In this document: piece by piece, positions 1-7,532 of the stretch
Layout of the letters: each line of letters opens with the position of its first letter
Position numbering within the stretch: position 1 is the stretch's first letter
Source: Phoronis ovalis
Lineage: Eukaryota > Phoronida > Phoronidae
NCBI GenBank assembly: GCA_028565635.1
Contig: JAOXYB010061857.1
Coordinates: 1 to 10,605 of the forward strand
Length of the DNA stretch: 10,605 bases
Direction of reading: 5' to 3'
Translations under genes and position numbers: made by a program
The notes under the pieces: model-generated
Told to the model about the DNA's origin: nothing
The model's input: the letters and a program-made list of their open reading frames with translations, nothing else
Database searches by the model: none

Positions 1-263
1 TAATTGATTGGTGTTCAATCAATCCAACCATTCTCTTCATTTATGAATGAATAGTAGTGCAAGCATGCAGTGCTGTGGAAGTGATCTTTCATAGAATGTC
101 TCAAATTATGAGATTGGTTCAGTTAATGCATGCAAAATAGAATATTGACAAACTATGTATTTTTTCAAATCAGAGAAACTGGTTGTCTGTATAATGGAGA
201 GCAATAAACTAATTGTCTCATTATTATTTAAAATTTTAGTATGAAAAATTATTAATGTTTTAG
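1..263. other. Intronic sequence upstream of the first visible exon
   Basis: AT-rich and with stops in every + frame. It ends in the acceptor at 262-263. No gene, RNA or repeat can be supported here beyond a short GATTG/CAATC hairpin near the left edge. Confidence 0.6.
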
Positions 264-408
264 GTTTGAGACTTCTTTTCATGTTGCTGTCACTTTGAAT
301 GGGACCAGTACACCGATAACTTCAGGATTTGTAGAGACAACAGGATGTAAGTCACAGAATGAAGATGGCCAATATGGACAATATATGATACGACAGAATG
401 TGGATCAG
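264..408 (+). CDS. Exon 1 in window of the glycine-rich surface protein
   Basis: The exon lies between acceptor ATGTTTTAG and donor CAG|GTATCG. It is 145 nt: one base completes a codon from an upstream exon outside the window, then 48 codons follow, ending in phase 0. The peptide begins FETSFHVAVTLNGTSTP and includes one NGT sequon and a single Cys (TTGCKS). Positions 1-263 upstream are AT-rich with stops in all + frames and read as intron. The start of the gene is therefore not in the window. Confidence 0.72.
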
Positions 409-782
409 GTATCGTAACTGACATTTATGTTTAATTTGGGACTATGTTTTACTTAGTATAGGATATATGCACATGTGTAACCTGTGATATCAAAAAACAT
501 CCCTACATAAAAGTACACTCTCCTTGTGTACTGTGTGAGAGGAGTGCATTTATATAAAATTTCAAGAAGCAAATGTTTATACTTTTGATAGAAACTAATA
601 TGACTCCATTTTATAATTTAAAAAAAACTCTAAGAAATTAAATTATTTATATAATTTATTTTTATGGAAATTAGCAATATGTCTAATAATTTAATTAGCA
701 ATACTCGGACTCTTTCAAATGCATTAGTTCAAAAGCTATTTTATTACCATTAAAAAGAATAATTATCGTTGTTCTTGTATAG
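409..782 (+). other. Intron 1 in window (374 bp)
   Basis: GT at 409 and AG at 782 bound AT-rich sequence with poly-A/T runs. No ORF or repeat of note was seen. Confidence 0.65.
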
Positions 783-956
783 GTCGTATTATATTTAAAT
801 GCAACTAACAGTCATAATCAAGCTGCAGTCAATGAAGTAGTACTTTTTGTTGGTGAAGATCCTCAAACTGTTAACCAGACACCGTACCATAACAGCCCTG
901 GTGAAGCAGTGATTGTGATTGAAGACGAAATTAAACAGGACTTTATTTTCAGTGAG
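783..956 (+). CDS. Exon 2 of the glycine-rich surface protein
   Basis: Acceptor TTCTTGTATAG and donor GAG|GTAAAT bound 58 codons, phase 0 to phase 0. The peptide starts VVLYLNATNSHNQAAVNEVV and ends EDEIKQDFIFSE. It has sequons NAT and NQT. Alternating hydrophobic residues (VVLYL, VVLFV, AVIVI) suggest beta strands of an extracellular domain. No named domain is recognised. Confidence 0.72.
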
Positions 957-1139
957 GTAAATTATTCACATTACTTTATCTGTTCTATCTTAAGGTTATC
1001 AAATCATAAATTACACTTTTTGTGAAAAGTTGTGATATGATGTGAAGAATTATTTAAACCCATACGTGTATTTTTACCACAAGCTACATATAATCCATAT
1101 ATGGTTTATGTTGAATTAAATTTGTTATACTATATTTAG

Positions 1140-1368
1140 GTTGACATTCTTGGAGGTTCCTCTCTTAGAATGACTGGTCAGGGAACATCTGTTACTGTTC
1201 ATGGTATAACTGGAGACAAAACTGGTCGATGGAGTCTAAAAAAGGAACAGAGTCTTGTCGTAACACAGTCTAGAGTGTTGATGCCTTTCTCTCTACTGTC
1301 TCAAAGAGATTCTAACGTAACACTGCCAAGCAAACTGGATTGCAAAAATATAGATATTGTTATCAAAG
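1140..1368 (+). CDS. Exon 3 of the glycine-rich surface protein
   Basis: Acceptor TATATTTAG and donor AAAG|GTAAAG bound 76 codons plus one base (phase 0 to 1). The peptide begins VDILGGSSLRMTGQGTSVTV and contains the sequon NVT and one Cys (KLDCKN). The ATG at 1170 is internal and should not be taken as the gene start. The frame from exon 2 is already open upstream of it and runs through the splice site. Confidence 0.75.
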
Positions 1369-1728
1369 GTAAAGAAAACTAGTTAAGGCGTTTGTTTTTA
1401 CGCAATATACAATGGAGTAAGTAATAATTTTATATTTAAAAATATACGTCCAATTAATTGTTTATTTTTTATTTTTCCTGTTTTCATTTTTATGCAACTT
1501 AAATTTCTTGAACATGTTTTTCATATTATTTAAAAAAAATATTTTGACAAGTTGGTTAAAAAACTAGTCCATGTGAAATATGGTATTTGTTATCTCCTAA
1601 ATAAGGGATCATCAGGTCACTAAGTAACATTGCTGACCTTAGTGAATGAACTAATAATTTTAAAATACTAAAATTCAGTTCATTTCTTTGATCTGCATTA
1701 ATTACCATGATGTTTTTGAATGTTTTAG
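1369..1728 (+). other. Intron 3 in window (360 bp)
   Basis: GT at 1369 and AG at 1728. T-rich, with short A/T homopolymers around 1430-1550. The minus-strand open frame that overlaps its right half is a shadow of exon 4 and intron sequence, without protein-like composition. Confidence 0.65.
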
Positions 1729-1919
1729 GCCACTTCAGTCCAATGCAGAATGTTACTGCCAGTTCAGGCTGTAGGTTCACATTTGACCATCATTCAAAGT
1801 TTACCAATGAGATCTCAAACTTGGATGTGAAGACATTTGCTGAGGTGAATGTGTACACAGATCAGGAGGCCATTACAACACTGACTGGAGAGACTGTAGT
1901 AGTGAGGAGTGGTGCTAAG
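1729..1919 (+). CDS. Exon 4 of the glycine-rich surface protein
   Basis: Acceptor AATGTTTTAG and donor AAG|GTACAT bound two bases that complete a Gly codon with exon 3, then 63 codons ending in phase 0. The peptide includes HFSPMQNVTASSGCRFTF, with sequon NVT and one Cys, and ends TGETVVVRSGAK. The short open frame before 1729 lies in the intron; the real entry is by splicing. Confidence 0.75.
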
Positions 1920-2395
1920 GTACATGACATGCTGAATATTGCAGTCTGTTTATTAGTTTGTCATGCATCTTCCATTGTGTTGTAATAAATAATGTATGCA
2001 TGTACATGATACAATATTTGAAATTTGGAGTTATGTAAGGGTTTCTACTGAATAACAATCAAATATTTTATATATTCATACATATTATAAGTTATGTATC
2101 AAATTGTTTGAGGGTTTTTTTATAGGGATTTAACTATTTGTTACTGTTTAAAAATGTGTAAAGAGTTACTTAAAATAGCTAACTTTTATCATCATATTTT
2201 AAGTGAGTTGGCCAACAAACTCAAGTTAACTTCAAGTTAACAAACTAAAGTCAATGGCAGATCCAGAACATATAATAAAATCTAACGAATAAATGCTAAA
2301 TAGTATAGACTCGGGGGCATGCCAACAAAATAAAGCTATCAAGCAAAATAATGTGTCACCACTCTACACAAGTTTTTTATTCTCATTTGTTTTAG
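1920..2395 (+). other. Intron 4 in window (476 bp)
   Basis: GT at 1920 and AG at 2395. It contains one small tandem repeat at 2221-2241. No coding potential was seen. Confidence 0.65.
2221..2241. repeat. Two adjacent copies of TCAAGTTAAC in intron 4
   Basis: The 10-bp word occurs at 2221-2230 and 2232-2241, separated by one T. Each copy contains the palindrome GTTAAC. It looks like a chance or slippage duplication, and no function is inferred. Confidence 0.6.
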
Positions 2396-2498
2396 ATCAA
2401 GTCTAATGATCTTGCTCTTTTCTACACTAATGTCACTGTAGAGCCATATGGTTATTTAACAGTTGATGAAGGAGTGCCAAGTTTGCTAGCAACAACAG
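2396..2498 (+). CDS. Exon 5 of the glycine-rich surface protein
   Basis: Acceptor CATTTGTTTTAG and donor ACAG|GTTGGT bound 34 codons plus one base (phase 0 to 1). The peptide runs from IKSNDLALFYTNVTVEPYGY to GVPSLLATTG, with sequon NVT. It bridges the beta-rich upstream part and the glycine-rich core. The exon is short, but both flanking phases fit. Confidence 0.72.
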
Positions 2499-2606
2499 GT
2501 TGGTATAATCATCTGTAATTGATGCAAGTTATCATCATTTTAAAGTGTGGCTACATGTTATACGTGTATGAAACATCATTTATTATTGTATGAGTCATGT
2601 TTTCAG

Positions 2607-2771
2607 GATTTGGCATTGGTGTTAATGGTGGTTCCGGTGGAGGACATGGTGGTAATGGTGGTCAAGGTGAAAGGCAGTCTAAAACAGGAAAAGCACATGG
2701 ATCCTATTTGGCACCAGAAAGCTTTGGATACAATGGTGGCTACAGTGTTTTCCCACAGAAAGGAGGATTAG
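2607..2771 (+). CDS. Exon 6 of the glycine-rich surface protein, start of the glycine-rich core
   Basis: Acceptor ATGTTTTCAG and donor TTAG|GTAATT bound 165 nt in phase 1 to 1. The peptide opens with FGIGVNGGSGGGHGGNGGQG, where more than half of the residues are Gly, and ends FPQKGGLG. The Gly codons are mostly GGT/GGA. A second frame is also open across this stretch, but only this frame joins the neighbours and gives the glycine-rich pattern that continues in exons 7 and 8. Confidence 0.77.
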   Translation, partial: DLALVLMVVPVEDMVVMVVKVKGSLKQEKHMDPIWHQKALDTMVATVFSHRKED

Positions 2772-3006
2772 GTAATTTTATTTCAACTAATAAAGCTGGT
2801 CAAATTTATCTAAATGTTTGCATATTTCTATTAGCCTCTACAACAAAAGTTTCTGATCAGTATGTTTTGATTTATAAAATTAGATACGGCAGTATGATGC
2901 TGACACATATTTTATATTTTAAGTATAAAAAAATATGGTCATTTACCACTTTGAATTTAGTTTAGTATTTTATTATTTACTTTGAAAATGCTATAAAATA
3001 TTTAAG

Positions 3007-3264
3007 GAGGTGGACGCATGATTCTAAAAGTCAACAATACCTTAACTGTGGATGGTTACGTCACTGCTAGAGGAGGTCATTGGCGGTCAGTCCAGAGTGG
3101 TGGAGGTAGTGGAGGGGGTATATGGATTGAAACACATACTATTGATGGAGATGGAACTATTGATTTATCTGGTGGTGATGGTTATGATGGAGCATATTCT
3201 CTCCATGGTGGTGGTGGAGGAGCTGGAAGAATGGCCTTGTACTATGTCAGGAATCATTATGTTG
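3007..3264 (+). CDS. Exon 7 of the glycine-rich surface protein, conserved GGGSGG...GGGGGAGR block
   Basis: Acceptor ATATTTAAG and donor GTTG|GTAAGT bound 258 nt in phase 1 to 1. Motifs in order are GGGRMILKVNNTL, then SGGGSGGGIWIETHTIDGDG, then TIDLSGGDGYDGAY, then HGGGGGAGRMALYYV. This is the most diagnostic part of the protein. As I recall it, this block order recurs in large uncharacterised glycine-rich proteins of several eukaryotic lineages. One NNT sequon is present. The ATG at 3018 is internal, because the frame is open back to the acceptor. Confidence 0.8.
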
Positions 3265-3661
3265 GTAAGTTGTTGTAATAGATACATTTCTCTATAACAG
3301 CTACACATTGTTCGTATCTTATCATCTCAGATTCAAATTGTTAAACCTGTAATTGCATGCTTTTATGTTAAATATGTCACTGCATGGATACATACTTTTT
3401 TGCTAAAAATGTAATTAAAAAAGACCCAACATCAAGTAGTGTATGTGTGCGTGCGTGCATGTTTTCAGCCAAATGCTTATTAAATAATACTACAAATTTG
3501 TATATATCCATCAACGAACTATACAATCATGAATACATTTTGTAACTTATTTATAGCTGTTTTATTGAGTCAGACCTATTTCTTTAAATCTAGTAGTTGA
3601 TGCTATGCTTGAATACCTGGCTGAAACTTGAATATTACATATTATTATGTATCTATTTTAG
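3265..3661 (+). other. Intron 7 in window (397 bp)
   Basis: GTAAGT at 3265 and AG at 3661. It includes a short GTGC-type simple repeat near 3441-3461. Nothing else was seen. Confidence 0.65.
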
Positions 3662-4288
3662 GTGCTTTTATTGGTGCTGGAGGCAAAGGTGGCAGTCGAG
3701 CAGAACATGGTGGACCAGGTACAATATACCTTCATAAACTACCACCAGATGACTCTGTGGTCTACATAGATGCAACTCATCCAGATGCACAGATACGTCA
3801 CGACTCCAATGTTACAGAAGAACGAACCAACAGAACTTTGTATGTTGGTAATGCTGGTAAAATTCCAAAGGATCCCGAGAGAAATTTGTCTGCCATTTAT
3901 GGTGATTATGCTATGGGTTCAGCAATTGCTTGGGTGATACCATCAAAATACCCACCAATAGCACAAAATACGCCTAATTATGCGGATGTAGATGTGGTTA
4001 TAGATGATTTACAAATGTATGGTAATGCACATTTGGCATTTATTAATAATACATGCCCGACTTGTAACATTGATATTAGCATTGGTGTTATTAATGGTGA
4101 CCGAACTGCACGGTTTCATATAGGATATAATCATACTCTGTATATTGCCAATGGACGTCTTCCTGTAGATGTATCTATATACAGAGGCGGTGAAATTACC
4201 CTCCAAGGAGAGCTGAGGGTCGCTGGTGTGACTGTTACTGTAGAAGGAGTGATCAAAAATGTGGAGAATATGACCATTGTTGATTATG
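3662..4288 (+). CDS. Exon 8 of the glycine-rich surface protein (largest exon)
   Basis: Acceptor TCTATTTTAG and donor TATG|GTAAGT bound 627 nt in phase 1 to 1. The last glycine-rich piece, AFIGAGGKGGSRAEHGGPGT, leads into a beta-rich region of about 190 residues with sequons NVT, NRT, NNT, NHT and NMT. A Cys pair CPTC sits in NNTCPTCNIDI. The exon ends VENMTIVDYG. Without splicing, the frame would run 19 codons into the intron to a TAG at 4345-4347, so a truncated isoform is possible. The ATG at 3628 is intronic. Confidence 0.8.
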
Positions 4289-4849
4289 GTAAGTGCATGT
4301 ATTTAACTGATGAAAAACAAAGGTTACTGATGACTTCTTTCCATTAGTAAGTTCAGTATCAAATAAAACAGCTAATGTGTTTGCTATTATAATGATGTAA
4401 AAAAAAGTAATACATTTAGAACTTACAGGGTTTTTTTTAAATCTGATTTTTTACTTATAATAATATATAGTTCTCATAATGTTTGATTATGTTAACTTTT
4501 GTCAGACATGAACGTTTTTTGTGCATACATTTAAAATTCAATAAAGATTAATGTCATCAAACATTGTAACTTTAGAGTGTGTCAAGTTCTCTCATTTGAG
4601 TTATGAAATTTATGAAAAATCAAAGCTCTCATCTAGTTATTTCCATTTGAATAGTACCATGATATAACTTTTTCTGTGAAATCTGCCATTTTTTGTTTTC
4701 ATGGGATGGTTTTGTATTGAAGATTGACAGCACAATATACTGGGAATAACATAATATGATATTTGACATATTTTTGTACGTTTAAACCATGAAAATATGT
4801 AATTATTTTTTTATGTGCCTTTTGCTGTACAAAGTTTTATTTTCCTTAG
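4289..4849 (+). other. Intron 8, or alternative 3' terminal region
   Basis: It begins with the strong donor GTAAGT and ends at the candidate acceptor 4848-4849. If the donor is skipped, the frame ends at 4347. AATAAA then occurs at 4362-4367 and 4540-4545, and the second is followed by GT-rich sequence (GAGTGTGTC) around 4575. The stretch can therefore serve as a 3' UTR of a truncated transcript. Otherwise it is AT-rich filler. Confidence 0.45.
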
Positions 4850-4882
4850 TTAATATTGGACCAGTTACCACACACGTTGCAG
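4850..4882 (+). CDS. Candidate 33-nt mini-exon 9 of the same gene
   Basis: A pyrimidine-rich acceptor (TATTTTCCTTAG) is followed by 33 nt without an in-frame stop and then a donor CAG|GTATTA. Entry and exit phases are both 1, exactly what exon 8 needs. The peptide would be VNIGPVTTHVA plus one base. Without use of this donor the frame ends at TGA 4937-4939, giving an alternative short C-terminus. The call rests only on splice signals and phase. Confidence 0.35.
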
Positions 4883-5094
4883 GTATTACACATCAGATGC
4901 ATTATCTTTCTGTGCCGCGTCTTGAAAGATATATTTGATGAGGATAAAAATTAAAATTACAGACTCCAGTTAACAATGTACCCGTCAAATTAGTTATTGA
5001 TAGCCCTTAATTCAAGACGGGAGCTATTTTAAGGTCTAGATATACATTGTGAGACTGTAAATTATTAAAAAAAATAAAAACCAAGTCCCCTCCT

Positions 5095-5119
5095 TGTGTG
5101 TGTGTGTGTACATGTACAC
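5095..5119. repeat. TG microsatellite merging into a 14-bp perfect palindrome
   Basis: Seven TG units at 5095-5108 run directly into GTGTACATGTACAC (5106-5119), which equals its own reverse complement. Such alternating purine-pyrimidine tracts are common in animal intergenic DNA. Confidence 0.8.
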
Positions 5120-5325
5120 TGTTATAGATAACAAAATATCTTATTTACTTATTTCCATTTTTTAAACAACCATAATGCTTTCTTAACATTTGATTGTTGT
5201 ACATGAAGCATGTGATTTCTATTAAATTCCAAAATATAGAATGATATAATACATTTATATGCCATATAATTCATCATACTACATACTGCTATAGAATTGA
5301 AAGATAATTTAGTGCTCTGTTTACA

Positions 5326-5430
5326 GAAATCCTGAAGGAGAGGTGATATACTCCTAGACTCCTTGAGAATTTTGTGATTCCTCTGGAATCCTCGTGGGAT
5401 CTTGCAGGAACTGTCAGAGGAGGCAGTTTT
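5326..5430. repeat. Patch of short imperfect palindromes, probable repeat remnant
   Basis: Repeated TCCT/AGGA-type words in both orientations occur within about 100 bp. They include the perfect 6-bp stem GATTCC/GGAATC at 5376-5390, CTGAAGGAG against CTCCTTGAG, and CCTCTG against CAGAGG. The GC content is visibly higher than in the flanks. It reads like a fragment of an interspersed repeat, family unknown. Confidence 0.4.
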
Positions 5431-5622
5431 AATTAGTTCATATCTCACTAATTAGTGTACTGACAAGTAGGATTTTGTTAATCAACATTATGGGCACGTC
5501 ATTGAAATTTAAAAATAAAATATTCTCACATTAATAATAAAAGCTTTTTTCATGTTCAGAATAAAATTGCACTCAGTTAAATATAGATTATACATCTTAA
5601 TGTATCTTTGAGATCTGAAGTC

Positions 5623-6357
5623 TTAACGTGGTGGGACCTGTTCAGGACCTGTTCGGGACAAGTTATTCACACTTATACTTTGAGTCAAATTTTGGGCAGT
5701 TTAATGAAAAAAATAGACCAATAAAAGTATTTTGGAAAGGTATTAACTTACTAAGGATTATAATAAGTTACTTTGCTTATCTGTCATTAAATTAAGGATT
5801 ATAAAAAAATCTTATCTATCACATGATTATGTAATCAGTAATGGGGCCATTTTGGGCAAAACCTAATGTTTATCAAAAATTAACTTTCAAGTAGGAACTC
5901 TAATAAGTGTCTCAGATTTTGAAATTCCTCTTAGTTCTGAAATTGATGTGCTTCTAAAGATATGTGTGTCAGAAAAAAATGAAAATTTTCTGGCAGTTGA
6001 ATTTCGAAAAGTTATAACTTTTGAATGATACAAAATTTTTAAAATCTAAGACACCTCTTTGGAGATCTCTATTTGAAGTTAGATTTGGCCAAGTTTCAAC
6101 TTTGTATCTATTGGGGTGTTAGACTTTTTGAAGTTAAACTTTACAAGTTGAAAAGTAACATGAGTTTTTACCCAAAATGGTCTCCTTGCAAATTACATAA
6201 TCATGTGACAGATAAGTAAAGTAACTTATTATAATCCTTAAGTTAATACCTTGCCAAAAATGTATGCTTTTATTAGTCTTTTTCATTAAACTGCCCAAAA
6301 TGTGAATCAAAGTGTAAACTGCGAATAACTTGCCACAAACAGGTCCTGACCCCTTAA
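5623..6357. mobile_element. Foldback (long inverted repeat) non-autonomous element bounded by TTAA
   Basis: The two halves are imperfect reverse complements about a centre near 5995. The best blocks are 5689-5711 against 6279-6301 (23 of 23 bases) and 5752-5786 against 6206-6240 (34 of 35). A further match lies near the centre: 5907-5920 against 6041-6054 (13 of 14). TTAA occurs at both ends (5623-5626 and 6354-6357), and the outer sequences also pair (GGACCTGTT against AACAGGTCC). The left arm carries a small internal duplication (5752 and 5793 copies of TAAGGATTATAA), and the right arm has extra sequence. No transposase frame is present, so this is a MITE or foldback-type element. The TTAA boundary suggests, but does not prove, piggyBac-type mobilisation. 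Confidence 0.65.
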
Positions 6358-6375
6358 GGGGGCGACTACTGTTCG

Positions 6376-6790
6376 GCACAATTTATTGTAACTATAAACG
6401 TTTTGCCAAATTTTCAACAGTTAAACAAGAAATAACATAATAAAAGTAAGCAATTTTTGGAAAAGTAGTATCTTGAAAACTATGAAAGTTTAACTTTCCT
6501 GTTTATGTAATAAGCATGTAGACGAAACTTATTTTTAAGTTTCAGCTTTGTATCTGTAGAGGTGTTGGAATTGTGTTTTTTTGAAGTTTGTGTTTTGAAA
6601 AAAGCGAGATTACACTCAAGATGGCCTCCTTACATAATCATATGAAAGACAAGTAATGTTTCACAATCCTTATATTAGTACCTTTCCAAAAATGAATACT
6701 TCTATTAATCTATCTTTTCATTTAACTACCCAAAATTAACCTCGAGGTATATAGCGTGAATTAGTTGCCCAAATGGGATTTATAGCAACC
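6376..6790. mobile_element. Second, diverged copy of the foldback element
   Basis: The left arm (about 6376-6515, containing ATAATAAAAGTAAGCAATTT) pairs imperfectly with the right arm (about 6560-6790). The right arm is also recognisable as a direct copy of the right half of the element at 5623-6357: both share CTCCTT..ACATAATCAT, then AATCCTTA..TTA.TACCTT, then CCAAAAATG.AT.CTT.TATTA and TTTTCATT.AACT.CCCAAAAT. Divergence is greater than between the arms of the first copy, which suggests an older copy or a duplicated half. The boundaries are approximate. Confidence 0.5.
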
Positions 6791-7109
6791 GTAAAAGTTT
6801 ATTGGAATTGTTATATTCTTTTATTAACAGCCTTATTTTTTATCAGTTGATTTATTGGAACATAATTATTTGTTTTTGTCATAGCAACAAAGACGGAAAT
6901 TTAGAACATATATATATGTAATAGCTATAATATTAATAATTGTTACATGATTTTGATATGGAGAAGAACCTAATTAATATTTCTGACATGTCATGATTAC
7001 ATTACTTTACATTAACATGTTTCTCATTGTGTGTCTTAGTGGTTGTATAACGAATGACTACTGCTGTGCTAAATTATAATAGAATTGAGCTTGTTGGTTG
7101 TTGCAGCAT

Positions 7110-7132
7110 TTATGCTGTTCAGTACAGCATAA
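7110..7132. other. Perfect 9-bp hairpin upstream of the GPCR
   Basis: TTATGCTGT (7110-7118) pairs with ACAGCATAA (7124-7132) across a 5-base loop. CAGCAT just upstream can also pair with ATGCTG, so two alternative foldings exist. No function is assigned. Confidence 0.55.
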
Positions 7133-7467
7133 GCACAACTACTGGAGTGTTACTAGAAAAGATAAAATATTTCAAGAAAACAATTGGACTATTTTTAAAT
7201 TGCTTGAATCATATTATATTATTGAAAATATGACAGTGTGTCATTCTATGAAAGCATGTTTAAATTTGACATCATTTTTAAAGGAAATTTTTGAGAAAGT
7301 ATAACAATTTTTAACTGAACAATATTTGAAAAAATACAACTAAGCTGAAAAGCCGTATGAGAAAACTTTTGACCAGGCAATACAAAAAGCAGAAAATATA
7401 ACAGTAATGGCAATGCAATATGTTGAGAAAGTCTCTCTGACAAATTTTTGGCAGTAAAATTTGATAA

Positions 7468-7473
7468 TATAAA
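7468..7473 (+). promoter_or_regulatory. Possible TATA box of the GPCR gene
   Basis: TATAAA lies 60 bp before the predicted start codon, which would leave a 5' UTR of only about 30-35 nt. The motif is expected by chance in DNA this AT-rich, so the call is weak. Confidence 0.15.
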
Positions 7474-7501
7474 TTTAGCAAATAAAGTAACATGTTATTT
7501 C

Positions 7502-7509
7502 ATGCAAAT
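7502..7509 (+). promoter_or_regulatory. Exact octamer motif ATGCAAAT
   Basis: ATGCAAAT is the consensus site for POU-homeodomain (Oct) transcription factors. It sits 24 bp upstream of the GPCR start codon. The position would be unusual if the TATA box at 7468 is real, since the octamer would lie at or after the transcription start. Kept as a weak candidate. Confidence 0.2.
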
Positions 7510-7532
7510 ACTACAACTTTAACAGTGAAAAT

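Larger units (their letters stand above)
264..4288 (+). other. Gene span (partial): large secreted or surface glycine-rich glycoprotein, eight coding exons
   Basis: Eight exons with AG acceptors and GT donors join into one open reading frame of about 630 residues (1892 nt). The junction phases agree throughout: entry phase 2, then 0, 0, 1, 0, 1, 1, 1, and exit phase 1. The product has no visible transmembrane segment in this part. It carries at least a dozen NxT/S sequons and repeated beta-strand-like segments of alternating hydrophobic residues. A glycine-rich core spans exons 6-8, with motifs of the type GGGSGGGIWI, TIDLSGGDGYDG and GGGGGAGRMALYY. From memory, the same motif order (GGGSGG.I, then G.I..SGG.G, then GGGGGGGRI) occurs in large uncharacterised glycine-rich proteins of plants, protists and invertebrates. 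An extracellular structural or adhesive role is therefore inferred, and I do not recognise a named gene. Both the N-terminus and the C-terminus are missing from the window. Confidence 0.8.
4883..5622. other. Non-coding stretch with microsatellite and small palindromes
   Basis: No gene can be supported. The minus-strand open frame at 5149-5448 has low-complexity, unlikely composition and overlaps a palindrome-rich patch. Contents are a TG repeat with adjoining palindrome (5095-5119), a cluster of short inverted repeats (5326-5430), and the 12-bp palindrome CACTAATTAGTG at 5446-5457. Confidence 0.6.
6791..7490. other. Non-coding upstream region of the GPCR with decayed coding-repeat pieces
   Basis: The region is AT-rich and interrupted by stops. 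From about 7160 it contains sequence resembling the 36-bp N-terminal repeat of the downstream receptor. Examples are AATATTTCAAGAAAA at 7166-7180, GAAAATATGACAGTG at 7224-7238, and a peptide-like FDQAIQKAENIT at 7368-7403. All of these lie in the receptor's reading frame but are separated from it by stops at 7302, 7341 and 7488. It may be 5' UTR, an upstream exon or dead coding sequence. Confidence 0.5.

Noticed and set aside
1170-1382. ATG at 1170 as the start of a gene
   Set aside because: The frame is open back to the splice acceptor at 1139 and joins exon 2 in phase 0, so this Met is internal.
2547-2771. Second + frame over exon 6 beginning at 2547
   Set aside because: It crosses the acceptor, gives a hydrophobic VLMVVPVEDMVV-type text caused by shifted Gly codons, and does not join the neighbouring exons.
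5095-5119. TG tract and palindrome as a regulatory element
   Set aside because: Simple repeats of this type are common and no neighbouring promoter or gene start is present.
5149-5448. Minus-strand open frame of 99 codons
   Set aside because: It covers the palindrome patch and AT-rich filler, has no family resemblance and no splice or promoter context.
6134-6379. Minus-strand open frame inside the foldback element as a transposase
   Set aside because: 81 codons with no catalytic motif; it arises from the arm sequence of a non-coding element.
7098-7304. Open frame of 68 codons upstream of the GPCR as a separate small gene
   Set aside because: It begins at TTG rather than ATG, has no protein-like domain, and its recognisable parts are degenerate pieces of the receptor repeat. 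Treated as relic or exon candidate instead.
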